A stretch of 64,000 nt of DNA from Cordilura impudica (GCA_963682025.1 OY821522.1:27585708-27649707); one strand, 5' to 3'. Shown: positions 1 to 11,853, counted from the stretch's first letter. Numbers and translations are program-made. The notes: generated from the sequence alone by a model not told the origin.

Positions 1-1834
1 ACATATGGAATAAGTTGAACGCAAAAAAAGCATAAAAAAAAAACTAACATCTATTTAAAATCTTCATTAAATTCCCTTTGTTGGTCAATGAAAAAATTCT
101 GCAAAAAAAGTAATGAATGAAATTTTAAAAATTTTTACTTCTTTTATCAAACTAAATTTTCCGTTTGTCCGTTTTGTTTTTTAAATCAAAATTGTTTTGT
201 ATTGTTAGCAGTGCTTTCGCTCAGCTTCTCTGATGGCCAGCACTTACCAAAGAGTATGCTTTTTTTGATAAATATTTGAGAAAAAGAGATCTTCAATGTG
301 GATTTTGTTGTTGTCCAACGTATGCTTTCGTTTAAAGCTCCGTATGGAAAAGCACTTGAAAAAATAGTGCAATATTAACTTTAAAATTGAAATTATTCTA
401 ACTTTGCATAATTAAATTACATTGTAATTTCAGAAGAGAGGTGGGAAAAGAATATTTTTTCACTCATAATATTAATTTTTGCATAATTTGCTTTCAAAAA
501 ATTTTGACAAACATAAATTACGTAAATATATTTAAGACTTTAATTTGAATAATTTATTGAAATTATCATGTAAGAATTAAAGGCGATTTGGAATAATAAG
601 TTTTTTTTTTAATAAAACTAATACGCTCTTATTTTTTATTTTTTGGATTTATAGATAACTTTTCAAAAAACGTAGTTCTCTTTCTTCAGTTTACATGTAT
701 GATGAAATATGAAATATTTTTTTTTCTTCTGTGTAGGTGTATTGGGGTTTGCACTTCCTTAAGGGGTGGTAGGTTTTAAAACCTTTTTTTGCATTTCTCT
801 TTCTGAATGCACAACATGTCGAGAGTGTTGTGTCAAAATTTGAAGTAAATCAGAACAAAACTCAAGAAAAAACAGCGTTTCCAGCGACCGACCTCATACG
901 GTATATAAATCAGTTTTTAAAAAACTTTAAACCGATTTTCTCGCAAATAAATATTCGAAGTCCGTGAACATCATGACTCAAAATCTACTTGACCGATTCT
1001 TTTGAAAATTTAGACACTACACACATATATCATCAGGTAACCACGAAGGGTTTTTTTAATCCCATTTTCTTCCCCATTTTTTTAACAACAAATTCCCGAA
1101 ATTGTATAGCACCTTTTAAACGCATTTCGACTTTTTTATTTCGCATGATCCGGTAACGAGTTATGATGTTGACCGCAAAACAACAACGCCTCCGGAGATT
1201 CGCTGTCACGGGCTTATTTATTAAAATTTTTTATTGAAAATTTTTTCAAAGATTCTTCAAATGTTATGCTATAACATGTATATGAAATAAATAAAATGGA
1301 GTTAGGTTATAATGAACTCGGCGGGACCGACCAAATTAGTTCCTTATAGACTTAGTTCGTTATAAACGTAATTTTTTTTTTTTGTTTTGTCCGAAAGGTT
1401 TAAAAACTTTTTTTAGTTGAATAAGTTTATTTATTTTGATGCATTTTAAAAAGTTATAAAACATAAATTAAATTATTAAAAAGATACATATATATAGTTT
1501 GTCTTAATAAGACTAAAATTACCGAGTTTCTATCAAAATAAAATATTTTTTTAAAATCATATAATATTGAAGACTCCTTATGTATTGAAGCAGAAAGTAT
1601 AAAGCAAACGTATTTGGCAAACTTTTGCAAAAATATACATAAAAGGAACTTTTACAAAACTTCATTTGAAAATCGAAGTTTTTGTTTTGTATTTTTTACA
1701 ACTGTTTTTCGATTTTTTTTAAAGAAATTTTAAAAACATTAAAATTAATTTTTTTTAAATATATAAAATATAGGAAAATTCTGAAATGGAAAAAAAAATT
1801 TATTTCTTAAAGTCAAAATAAACGGGCGCCTAGG
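1..1834. other. AT-rich non-coding stretch, no gene seen
   Basis: No open frame of useful size or recognisable domain. The stretch at about 720-1250 is less AT-biased and resembles the non-coding arm of a decayed DNA element, but I found no inverted partner for it in the window. The 5' LTR expected for the errantivirus copy that follows is not recognisable here. Confidence 0.5.
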
Positions 1835-2402
1835 CGCCACACAATCAACTAGTAATAAAATAATCAAGATTTAAAGTGACATTTGCAAAAATCAATATAG
1901 GAAAAGTTAAGTGAACAAAAGTTCGAACTAGAATAAAAATAAAGTAAAAATAAGTAAATAATCTGAATAAAGTTATCTAAACCGGAAAATAATGAAATAT
2001 TTAAGACTCAAAGTGACATTTGCAAAAATAAGTGAATAAAAGTTTAAATTAAAAATTTAAATTAAATTAAAACTAAAGAAAACTTTTTTAGAGAATAAGT
2101 GTAAGATACTTAAATGAAGGAGATTTTAAATTAAAAATAACTAAAAAATTAACTAAATGGAAAATAACAAATAACAATATATAATTTAGACAGACGTAAA
2201 TGAAAGAAAATTTAAGAAGAAAAAATTCGAACTAAAAGGAAAGTAAACTTAATAAAACTAGTTAAAATTTAATATAAAGCTCAAGTCGAAAATAAATCAA
2301 TATAAGAAAGAAAAAACAACATTAAATAATTTGAGTCAAGAAAAACAAAGAAGTAAACTATTCAAATTTTAAAGCTGAAAAAGAAATAAAGCTGAAAAAT
2401 AA
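1835..2402 (+). other. Probable 5' leader remnant of errantivirus copy E1
   Basis: A GGCGCC core near 1835 is followed by an A-rich, gene-free leader with phrases such as aaagtgacatttgcaaaa repeated. This matches in character the A-rich leader between primer site and gag of the better-preserved relative E2 (43.3-44.48 kb). The leader appears to resume at 5829 after the inserted DNA transposon D1. Assignment is by composition and position only, and no 5' LTR was found upstream. Confidence 0.4.
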
Positions 2403-2996
2403 CACAAGGGAACAATGGTTCTGTTGATTAAGAACTGAATATTGTTTTTAAGGTTATTTGGGACGCTGAATCCAAATCTGCCCTTGGTTTTTTTCTATCA
2501 GCTCGACTTTTCGAGATATACCGTTATGTTCAAAATTAAGGCACTTCCGCTACATATATTGGAATAACTTGAAAACGGTTCACCATATTAAATTAAAAAA
2601 AAAATCCGAAACTCGCAAACAATATTCTCTTAAAGCTGTGCTTACTTTGTTTTTAAATTTTCCAAGTAGTTTTAGAGATATCGTTCAAGTTTTTTAAAAA
2701 AAAACATTTTTTTGTTCTTTAAAAATTCCTAAAAAATAAAAATGGGACAAAAATCACAGTTTTGGTCTACAAGCAGTTAGTCAAATATATTTCGAATAAA
2801 ATGAGCTTTATTTCATTGCAATCGGTGCACAACTTTTGATTTTGTTCACGATTTACTGAATTGATATAAATCGCGATTTCCATACAAAAATAACATTTTC
2901 TAATGTGTAAGTGTTTGTATGTAATAAGTTAGTTTTTTATGATTCTAAGAATTAAAAAAATTAAGTAATAAAAAAAGATTATTTCATTTTTATGGT
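2403..2996 (+). repeat. D1 left terminal inverted repeat
   Basis: It pairs with 5202-5825 in reverse complement. Identity is high from about 2476 inward to 2996, with scattered indels in T/A runs. The first 13 bases also match, but about 2417-2475 is unlike the other arm. The outer part of this left end has therefore been replaced or has diverged. Confidence 0.85.
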
Positions 2997-3077
2997 CAGC
3001 TATACTTTTTAATTTAACACAAAAAGAGAATTTTAAAGAAAAATAAAAAATTTTAATACACAAATATTACAATGTAA

Positions 3078-4769
3078 TTACAACTCATCGAAAAATTTTC
3101 TTTTATAAGATTTTCTTAAATAACCTTGTTTAAAGGGATTTGTTTTAATGCTCCAGCAATAGTCCGCCATCATATGCTTATCCCAGTGACCCTGGTACCG
3201 CTCCTCTATAGTGCGGATATCTTGATGGAAACGTTCACCTTGTTCTTCACTGAAGTCTCCAAGATTTTCAGGGAAACAATCCAAATGACTGTGTCGGTAG
3301 TGCACCTTAATGCTCATATTACAACCAAGCTGCTTGAAATGTGACAACATGTTATCCACGTGGTCCGAATAGTGCTCACCCTTTTTGTTTCCCAGGAAAT
3401 TGCGCACTATCCAAACAAATTCATTCCAAGCATTTCTTTCAATATCTGTCATGGAATTACTAAAATTTTCATCATTGATTAATTTTTTGATTTGAGGGCC
3501 ATCAAAAATGCCAGCTTTCAGTTTCTCCGAACTCAAATTGTTGAACTTTTTACTGATATATCTAAAACAATCACCGTCCTTGTTGAGAGCTTTGACAAAT
3601 TGTTTCATAAGTCCTAGCTTGATATGGAGAGGTGGCAGTATTATGCGATCCCTGGGCACAAGTGGTTGATTAACTATATTGTGGTTTCCTGGAACCATAG
3701 CTTCCCTCGAAGGCCAGTCTTTCTTACTCCAGTGTTCAGATCTGGCTCTGCTATCCCATAAACAAATGAAACACGGATATTTTGTGTAGCCACCTTGTTG
3801 GCCTAGAAGAAAATTCACCATTTTTAGATCCACACAAATTAGCCAGCGGTGTTCGTTGTACTTTATTTTATTTATAACTGAGGCAATTGTAGAATATTCT
3901 TCTTTAGCTTTAGTTGAATGTGCAATGGGCAACGAACCCAATTTATTACCGTTATGCAGAAGTACACATTTTAGGCTGCGTTTAGAAGAATCTATAAATA
4001 GTCGCCAGTCATTTGGATCATACTCCTCTAATCCCATCGCTGTTACTAAACCAGGAACATCTGAACAATAAACAAATTCATCGTCTTCGGAAAAGAATGG
4101 AAGTAAGTTTTTTTCTCTGTTACGGTAGTATGAAATTGTTGTTCCTTGGGTTAACAGATTTTTTTGCTTTAATCGAGAAGCAAGAATTTCAGATGCTTTT
4201 TTAGAAAGTCCAAGGTCTCTCACTAAATCACTAAGCTCCTCCTGATTAAATTGCTCGCGTTCAGAAGAAATATCTAAATGCAAGTCATCTGATCCAAATT
4301 CAGAAATTGGTGAAGGAACATTTTGTCGTAAGTCGTGGAAATTGTGTGTAGATGTAGATGGTTGTGGTTCTGAATCCTCACTAGAGTACAGGACTGGTTG
4401 GGTAATAGACAACACGTTAGGATAAATCCATTTAGACCGGTTTGTTTTATTAATGCCTGTTATGTTGACAGCGCAAAAATAACAATCATCATAATGATTC
4501 GAAGGTTCCCGCCAGATCATTGGTGTTTTATACTTGAAGTGGGTCCGTTGCTTGTTTGCCCATAACCTTAAATACTCTACACAGTTTTTACATACAGTAT
4601 TAGGAATCCAGTACTTGTCACGGGTTTCCATGGTAAATCCGAAGTAGTCAAAATAAATTTTTTTAATAAAATCTGACACACTTTTTCTATTTTTTATAAA
4701 CGTGTATTCGCCACATATGTTACAAAAATAGTTGGGATTGATTTTACAGGTGTTTCTTGACGTAGCCAT
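3078..4769 (-). CDS. D1 transposase candidate (563 aa), zinc-binding N-terminus and DDE-like core
   Basis: Single intact ORF with an ATG start, between the two TIRs, so almost certainly the element's own enzyme. Residues 15-100 contain three Cys-x2-Cys pairs (FCNICG, CKNC, CYFC), suggesting a zinc-binding, DNA-contacting head. A catalytic core can be proposed. A first Asp lies in LFIDSSKRSL (about 260), a second in ICVDLKMV (about 314), followed by CFIC. A Glu lies in SEEQGERFHQD (about 507). The C-terminal block HSHLDCFPENLG...GERFHQD is strongly conserved in a family of multicopy uncharacterised arthropod proteins that I recognise by pattern, but I cannot name a superfamily with certainty. 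The ORF has no breaks and ends 82 bases inside the left arm's inner edge. Transposase function is inferred from TIR context and residue spacing. Confidence 0.75.
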   Translation of the reverse strand: MATSRNTCKINPNYFCNICGEYTFIKNRKSVSDFIKKIYFDYFGFTMETRDKYWIPNTVCKNCVEYLRLWANKQRTHFKYKTPMIWREPSNHYDDCYFCAVNITGINKTNRSKWIYPNVLSITQPVLYSSEDSEPQPSTSTHNFHDLRQNVPSPISEFGSDDLHLDISSEREQFNQEELSDLVRDLGLSKKASEILASRLKQKNLLTQGTTISYYRNREKNLLPFFSEDDEFVYCSDVPGLVTAMGLEEYDPNDWRLFIDSSKRSLKCVLLHNGNKLGSLPIAHSTKAKEEYSTIASVINKIKYNEHRWLICVDLKMVNFLLGQQGGYTKYPCFICLWDSRARSEHWSKKDWPSREAMVPGNHNIVNQPLVPRDRIILPPLHIKLGLMKQFVKALNKDGDCFRYISKKFNNLSSEKLKAGIFDGPQIKKLINDENFSNSMTDIERNAWNEFVWIVRNFLGNKKGEHYSDHVDNMLSHFKQLGCNMSIKVHYRHSHLDCFPENLGDFSEEQGERFHQDIRTIEERYQGHWDKHMMADYCWSIKTNPFKQGYLRKSYKRKFFDEL

Positions 4770-4818
4770 TGCACAATTTTGAAGTATATATCAAAGTAAC
4801 ACAATTTTCAATAAATAA

Positions 4819-4852
4819 CACACGGGAACAAAATTGAACTTTTTTGTGTTGA
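4819..4852 (+). repeat. Internal copy of the D1 terminal motif
   Basis: CACACGGGAACAAAATTGAA and its continuation to tgtgttga nearly repeat the right terminus of D1 in inverted orientation, and TAA lies immediately before it as at the true ends. It lies 50 bp upstream of the transposase ATG. The stretch 4819-5825 therefore has terminus-like sequence at both ends and could behave as an internal, smaller unit, or the motif could be a binding site near the promoter. Confidence 0.7.
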
Positions 4853-5201
4853 CTGATTAAATGTTCAATGTAAAATGATTTATATTTTTTGTCGTTATAC
4901 TTTTCGCTTTCGTAAACACTTGTTGAATGAGAAAAATTGGTTGAATGAACCCATAAAAATACTTAGTAGTTTTTTACTGAAGTACCAAAAAAAATTATAT
5001 CCACAATTTTATTGACAGTCACTTATGAATGAACACATGTGTTCAGGGGAATCCCTTTAAAAAATCATCCGTTACCAACGGTAAACCACACATCAATAAA
5101 AACAAGTGGACTTTTCTTTTTTCTCTTTAATTGACTGTGAACTGACTAGGTGTCATAAAGGGACAATAAAATTTATAGGCGTTATGAGTTTGCTACCGCA
5201 A

Positions 5202-5825
5202 CCATAAAAATGAAATAATCTTTTTTTATTACTTAATTTTTTTAATTCTTAGAATCATAAAAAACTTACTTATTACATACAAACACTTACACATTAGAAA
5301 ATGTTATTTTTGTATGGAAATCGCGATTTATATCAATTCAGTAAATCGTGAACAAAATCAAAAGTTGTGCACCGATTGCAATGAAATAAAGCTCATTTTA
5401 TTCGAAATATATTTAACTAACTGTTTGTAGACCAAAACTGTGATTTTTGTCCCATTTTTATTTTTTAGGAATTTTTAAAGAACAAAAAAAATGTTTTTTT
5501 TTAAAAAATTTTAATTTTTTTTTCAAAACTTGAACGATATCTCTAAAACTACTTGGAAAATTTAAAAACAGAGTAAGCACGGCTTTAAGAGAATATTGTT
5601 TGCGAGTTTCGGATTTTTTTTTTAATTTAATATGGTGAACCGTTTTCAAGTTATTCCAATATATGTAGCGGAAGTGCCTTAATTTTGAACATAACGGTAT
5701 ATCTCGAAAAGTCGAGCTGATAGAAAAAAACCAAGTGCAGATTTGAAATCAGCGACCTCAAATTAGTAAAAATTTGCTATAAATTTCAAATCAACACAAA
5801 AAAAGTTCAATTTTGTTCCCTTGTG
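5202..5825 (-). repeat. D1 right terminal inverted repeat
   Basis: Reverse complement of the left arm. Its outermost 35 bases (CACAAGGGAACAAAATTGAA reading inward, and on to tgtgttga) match an internal copy at 4819-4852 better than they match the left terminus. Confidence 0.85.
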
Positions 5826-5931
5826 TAATTACACCGAAAGGAGAGTCTGCAACAATCATCATCCCTTCAATTATCAAGACGTCAACCCATCATCAAGTTC
5901 CAGTAAATTACCTGATTCTTGCGATGCTGCT

Positions 5932-5944
5932 ACTAATGTAAGAC
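5932..5944 (+). promoter_or_regulatory. E1 leader 5' splice donor (AAT|GTAAGA)
   Basis: The leader block with repeated atcatca words ends at GTAAGA (intron start near 5938). The same block, ending AAC|GTAAGA, is present in E2 at about 43645. Errantivirus env is made from a spliced RNA, so this is the likely donor paired with the acceptor at 10342. Confidence 0.6.
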
Positions 5945-6159
5945 ATTTATTAAAAAAATTTTTTTTTTCTATTACACAATATTTTATTTTTACTTAGAAT
6001 AAGTAATTATTTTAAAATTTTATATCTGACATTAATATTTCTGTAGTGGTTGATAGAATCAAAGAAAATAACGTTTATAAATCTTATTAAAAAAAATTAA
6101 CTATTCAGTGTAAAGAAAATTCATATTCCATATTTCTCTATAAGAACAAAAAGGAAAGA

Positions 6160-7510
6160 AAAGTGCCAGACGATACTTTGAACGAATTGACAGAAAAATT
6201 TAGTCGGTCCTTGAACATGGCCAGTCTTCGACTAACATTGTTTCGGGATTGAATGAAGTTCAAATGGAACAGATTAGAGAGTTAATAAGAGGAACTATAA
6301 ACCCTTCTCAAGATATTTTCTCAGATGATGGAGTAGATCAAACAATAGGTACCATAACTAAAAAATTAGAGGAACTAGATAAAGTTCCGGATGTTGATAG
6401 GTCCTTGCGGGAATTCTCGTAGAATCCAGGATAATTCAATTCATGATATTACGCAATATTGCACACAATTCGTACTAAAATCATCGGCGATGCCGATATT
6501 GCTTTATAATCCTATCGAACACCATTAGCTAGGATTAAGATAAGAAAGTGCCTAATGATGCACTACTCAGACAAAGGTGACATATGTACTCTAGAATACC
6601 AAATGACATCTCTTTGTCAGGGAAGCAAATCAATCTCTGAATTTTATCAAAGTATGTACCAACACTTGTCTTTGATCCTAGACAAAGTTTCCTGCTTAGA
6701 ATTAAATGAGGGAAGTCTCCGAACTATGACAAATACGTATAGGGAAAATGCATTGGATACCTTTGTACGGGGACTCAATGGCGATCTACCTAGATTGTTA
6801 AGCGTAAGGTAACCAACTTCCCTGCCGCAGGCTCTTCACATATGATTAAAACTGGATAATATGTCTTTTAGAAGGGACTACGCTCACAATCGTATAACAA
6901 GAAGCGAAACGCGCAAGGATAACCTAAGACAAACCTTACCCCAGTACAGACCGAACTTCTACTCTGAATTAGCTCATATTGGGGGAGTGGGTAATAATTG
7001 ACCTATCTTACCAAATTTTAGGATTCATCAGGGGGCAGGATTCAACAGAACCCACAAAGTAGACAATACTACTACGGTCAAAATTACCAAAATAATTACC
7101 AGAAAATCCCATCGAATGTCCAAAGAAGTTTCGAACTTCCTCAATATCAGGGATAACGGCAAAACCACTTTAACTATCAACAAAAACCAGAACCAATGGA
7201 CATAGACCGTTCTATGCAAGTAACACCCCAACGTAATCTGCCATTCAAGAGACCAGCAGAAAATTCAATTCAAGCTCCCATGAACAAGATACAAAGAAAT
7301 CTTCATTTAAATACCGAATATTGGCCGGAAAATAATTTAGAAAAGGGTATTCATACGGAGGCCATGAAATTGACGAACCAGAGGAATCGTAAGGATACAC
7401 CGAAGGATATCCGTAAGGATACATCGAACAATTACCAGAATTTATAACAAATGAAACCCAAGAGAACCAACAAAGTGATATCCAACTTGCCATAAATTTT
7501 TTAGACTAAA
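6160..7510 (+). pseudogene. gag: E1 gag remnant
   Basis: Fragments align in order with the E2 gag. A frameshifted N-terminal part (6160-6420) contains LDKVPD. A better block at 6555-6812 contains MMHYSDKGDI and DTFVRGLNGDLPRLLSVR. A degraded Asn/Gln/Pro-rich C-terminal part runs to about 7500. Several stops are in frame (for example near 6420, 6812 and 7441), and the segment around 6420-6500 is shortened relative to E2. Like other errantivirus Gags it shows no CCHC knuckle. It is not functional. Confidence 0.85.
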
Positions 7511-10302
7511 TTGTTCCTCGTTACCTTACTTTGAGACAAGAACGAGGGACGGACAAATATTGACATTTTTATTAGACACAGGAAGTAATAAAACTACATT
7601 AAACCAGATTTAGTAAAAAATCCCTAAAAATGTCTCAAAACGTAAATAACCTCGAATTAAGAATACAACACCTACCCAGTCACCAAAAAGTGTCATTAGA
7701 AAATCTCGTACAACATCGGTGCCTTTTTGCAGACCCTGATGAGAAATTGACATATACCACTACAGTAATTGGTGACATCCGCACAGCGAATAATTCACCA
7801 ATATACGCTAGAAGTTACTCTTACCCAATGGCCTTAAAAGATATTGTAGAAAGAGAAATCGATCGTCTCCTTTGTGATGGCATTATAAGACCATCACGGT
7901 CTCCATATAATTCACCCATATGGGTCGTGCCCAAAAAAGAAGATTTTTCAGGACAAAAAAAATATAGACTAGTTCTCGATTTTAGACGATTAAACGCAGT
8001 AACCGTGGCCGATAGGTACCCCATTCCGGAAATTAATTACGTTCTATCCAACTTAGGTGGGAATCAATACTTTACGGTTTTAGATCTTAAGAGCGGTTTT
8101 CATCAGATAACATTAAGAAAAGAGGATAGGGAAAAACAGCCTTTTCAGTAAACAACGGAAAATATGAATAAACTAGGTTACCGTTTGGGCTGAAAAATGC
8201 TCCATCAATATTTCAAAGACCACTCGACGATATATTGAGAGAATTTATTGGGAAGATATGTTACGTATATGTGGACGACATCATAATTTTAGGTAAGGAT
8301 GAGAAATCTCATCTGGAACGCGTGGGAACAATATTTAGGACACTAGAATTAGCTAGTATGAAAGTTCAACTAGACAAATGCGAATTCAAACATGAGGTTG
8401 AATTCTTAGGCTTCGTGGTATCAAAGAAACGTTTAATGACAAATCCGAAAAAGGTCGATTCAATTTTGAAATTTTGCTATCCAAAAACATTAAAAGAACT
8501 TCGGTCATTTCTCGGACTCTCCGGACGGACGAATTTCAAAATCTATATCAAGTCAGACGAAAATAGAATTGGATACATCATCCAAGAATGCATTCGATCA
8601 GTTTTGCTATCATATCCCAATTTTGAAAAAAATTTCAATTGACTACAGACGCTTCCAACTTTGCAATTGGTGCAGTGTTAAGTCAAGAAGAAAAACCAAA
8701 TGCATTTATTTCCCGAACATTGAACAAAACAGAGGAGAACTACGCAACTAATGAAAGAGAGATGTTAGTCATTATATGGGCACTGAACTCTCTGAGAAAT
8801 TATTTGTATGGTTCCAAAAAAGTTGTGATCTATACGGATCACCAGCCCTTGACATACGCCCTCAGCAATAATAATAGTAACTTAAAAATTAAAAGGTGGA
8901 AATGTATTTTGGAAGGGTATAACTACGAGTTGAAGTATAAACCTGGATGAACAAATGTAGTCGCTGATGCTCAATCCGGAGTCCCTATAGGATTAAATCC
9001 TACAAATGCTCAAATAAACTCTTTGACCCCCACCGAACACAGCGCAGACAGTTCGTCAGAATATTTAATACACAGCGTAGAAACTCCAATAAATGTTTTC
9101 AAAAACCAGTTATTTATAAATGTGGACAATACATAATCTTACCAATTGAAATTGTATTTCCCGGAGTACATAGACACATTATTAAAGAACCCCAATCGAC
9201 GAACAAATCCTAGTGAACATTCTAAGAAAATATCTGAATCCGTCTGTCATTAACGGAATAAAAAATTCTGAATGGATAATGGGAAAAATCCAATTATTTT
9301 AGCCCAATCATTTCGCAAACTACAAATGCCGCTTTACACAGTCGACCGTTGAAGATATAACGTCTGAGAACGATCAAGAAAATCTGATAATAGAAACACA
9401 CAATAGGGCTCATCGTAATGATAGAGAAAATAAAAAGCAAATGCTGGAAAAATATTATTTCCCTGGGATGTCAGGTAAAATAAAAAGAATTATAAAATTA
9501 TGTTCTATATGTAAAAAAGGAAAATATGAGGGACACCAAATAACCCAGAATTGCGCGAAACTCCCATACCAACATATCCGGGGCATATTGTCCATATCGA
9601 CATTTTTTCGACCGAAAGTAAACTCATTTTAACATCAATTGATAAATTTTCTAAGTACGCAAAAGTAAAATTATTAAACGGAAGATCTATAGAACATGTC
9701 CGAAAACCACTTAGGGAAATTTTGTTTTCATATGGAGTGCCAAAGTATGTGGTTATGGACAGCGAACCCTCCTTAAACTCTGCATCCATACAATTCATGA
9801 TGAAAGATGATCTAAAAATTTATGTATTAACCACCCCGTCATACAAGAGCGAAATAAATGGTCAAATAGAAAGATTCCACTCCACGTTAGCGGAAATCAT
9901 GAGATGCCTGAAAAATGATGGAACATCCAGAGATTTTGAAGAATTGCTGGAAAGATCGATGAATGAATATAATCATACGTTCCATTCGACGACTAATAAA
10001 AAACCAGTTGACTTGTATTTTGGGCAAATAATTGATTTTTCTCCCCAAGACTATGAGACGACAAGACTATCCAAGTTGAGAGACTGAAACGAAAACAGGA
10101 AAAAGACTTAAGTTATCATAACAAAAATAAAAAACCTACAAAAAAATATGTGCCTGGTCAGTTGATTTACGTAAAAACTAATAAAAGATTGGGTACAAAG
10201 CTGAGTAATCGCTTTAAAGAAGATATTGTTAGGGAAAATCGAGGGACAACCGTAGTTACCGAAAGCGGCCGTGTTATCCACAAAGGTCATATTAGAAATT
10301 GA
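7510..10302 (+). pseudogene. pol: E1 pol remnant: protease, RT, RNase H, integrase
   Basis: Protease is reduced to a short DTGS-bearing piece near 7580. RT fragments run 7630-8151 (YRLVLDFRRLN, FTVLDLKSGFHQI) and, after a frameshift, 8235-8642 with catalytic YVDD. About 60 codons of the connection after LGLSG are missing. RNase H covers 8639-8950 (TTDAS, NEREML, YTDHQPL) and ends at a TGA. Integrase keeps part of its HHCC finger (9400-9530) and, at 9551-10087, the acidic residues in HIDIFS, VMDSEP and GQIERFH. The C-terminal part runs to the TGA at 10300-10302. Multiple frameshifts make it a fossil. Confidence 0.9.
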
Positions 10303-10324
10303 CGAAATATTTCTTTACTTTTAC

Positions 10325-10343
10325 TTTAGTTTTTTTTTACAGA
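10325..10343 (+). promoter_or_regulatory. E1 env 3' splice acceptor
   Basis: A long T tract ends in ACAG at 10339-10342, directly before the env frame. The equivalent site in E2 (T-rich tract then TTTTTACAG, exon starting at 38763 on the minus strand) is conserved in position just after the pol stop. This fits expression of env from a spliced subgenomic RNA. Confidence 0.65.
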
Positions 10344-11836
10344 TTATTAATAAAAAGCGCGTTAGCAGATTTCAACATTGTAGACTACTCCAACCCTATA
10401 TTGATAACCATTCAGAATGGTATCGCAAGGAGACAGAATGGCACATTTAAAGTTATACACTCAATCAATCTCGAACAATACCAAGCCTTATCAGAAGAAC
10501 TTGAAACAATTTTGAATACGAACATTACATTTAAACATCCCCTCCGTCCGTTTTTAACGCAACAAATCATTGATATAAAAAGTCTTCTTAAACGTCTATG
10601 TCCAGGTAGAAAGAAGAGATCAATAGATTTTATAGGCAGTGCATGGAAATGGATTGCCGGAACTCCAGACAGTCACGACTGGGAAATCCTTAATCAAAAG
10701 ATCGGAAATATTTTAGAAAATAATAATAGACAAATGGTAATAAATGAACTGACTATTGACAGAATACAAGAAATATCGAATATTACTAACGAAATATTAA
10801 AAGTAAAAAGGGAAGATTGGAATGTCGAGTTAGCAAGTAAATTAGAACACAAATTGATTTTGATAGTAAAAGAATTACAGAACATCGAATATGCCATCCA
10901 ATGGGCCAAAGTTAATATTGTAATTTCATATATTTTATCAAAAACCGAAATCGAAGTACTTAATATGTTCTGACTAATTATAATATACCAATATTTAACG
11001 TAGATGAGTTATTATCATTCGGAAATGTAAAAATCGTTACAAATAATAAAGAAATTCTGTACATTTTAAGCATTCCAACCACTCAAAATGATATCTGCAA
11101 AATGTATTTAGCAAAACCAGTAAAAATAGGTCATTTAATTGATAAAATTGAATTTGATAAAATTTTGAATTGTAATAATGTTTTATTCGCTATTAAAGAC
11201 AAATTCAAAAAATTATAATTATCTAACCATATGTAACAGAGATAAATTAATAAAAGTAAGAGAAGATTATTGTATTTATACCAAACCTATTTAAGAACAA
11301 GATAGGGAACTGCACCCAGCTAAACAACGAACACATACCCACCGTAGAGGAAATCTGAAATGATATCCTATTATTAAATTAAATACCGGCATAATCAGGG
11401 TGAACAACGAAGAAATAAATTTAAATGGAACTTACCTACTTAAATATTACAATACAACAATAATAATCGATGATAGTGAATATTTCTCCAAAGAAGTAAG
11501 CGGCAGCAAACCTCTCCCAGCCTCTCTACAACCAAAAGCAGCAAATGCAAAAACAGAAGAAGTTCTATCCCTAGAAAGACTCCATAAGATCAATATGGGA
11601 AATTTTGAGAGATTGGAACTACTGGAAACCAAGAATAACCTGCTGATAACTTCAAGTACAATTACCATAATTTCAGCCCTAGTCATCACCATTTGGTTAA
11701 CAACGAAGAAGATATTAAAACAGAAAAAAACAGGTCAGAAACAGAAACAATTTTACTAGAACAAGTAGAAAAGGTACAAGACACAGTGAGGAAACCCGAG
11801 AAAAAACCAAGCATTTACGACTTACACACGTTCTAG
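10343..11836 (+). pseudogene. env: E1 env remnant
   Basis: The 5' part (to 10973) is open. It carries a hydrophobic leader followed by a basic cleavage-like site GRKKRSIDFIGSAWKW, a strongly conserved block in gypsy-type envelope proteins, then a long helical region. The frame is broken between 10973 and 11400 by stops. The C-terminal third (11400-11759) retains a hydrophobic membrane-anchor segment (ITIISALVITIWL) followed by a Lys-rich tail, with a further shift before the final stop at 11834-11836. It is described as a broken relic of a retroviral-type glycoprotein gene. Confidence 0.85.
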
Positions 11837-11853
11837 GCAATCGGGACGATTGC
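11837..11853 (+). promoter_or_regulatory. Perfect hairpin directly after the env stop
   Basis: GCAATCGGGACGATTGC forms a 7-bp stem with a 3-base loop and begins at the base after the env stop. The identical 17-mer occupies the identical place in E2 (37252-37268, minus strand). Conservation in a decayed copy suggests a selected element of the 3' end (RNA folding, polypurine priming context or packaging). The role is unknown. Confidence 0.7.

Larger units (their letters stand above)
2403..5825 (-). mobile_element. D1: DNA transposon with ~0.6-kb terminal inverted repeats
   Basis: The element is 3,423 bp. Both ends read CACAAGGGAACAA inward and it is flanked by TAA on each side (2400-2402 and 5826-5828), an apparent 3-bp target duplication. 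Inverted arms 2403-2996 and 5202-5825 enclose one minus-strand ORF. CAC..GTG termini, a 3-bp TAA duplication and a DDE-like ORF with a CxxC between the second and third acidic residues recall the CACTA/Mirage/Chapaev group. That class assignment is inference. It sits inside the leader of the older errantivirus E1. Confidence 0.8.
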
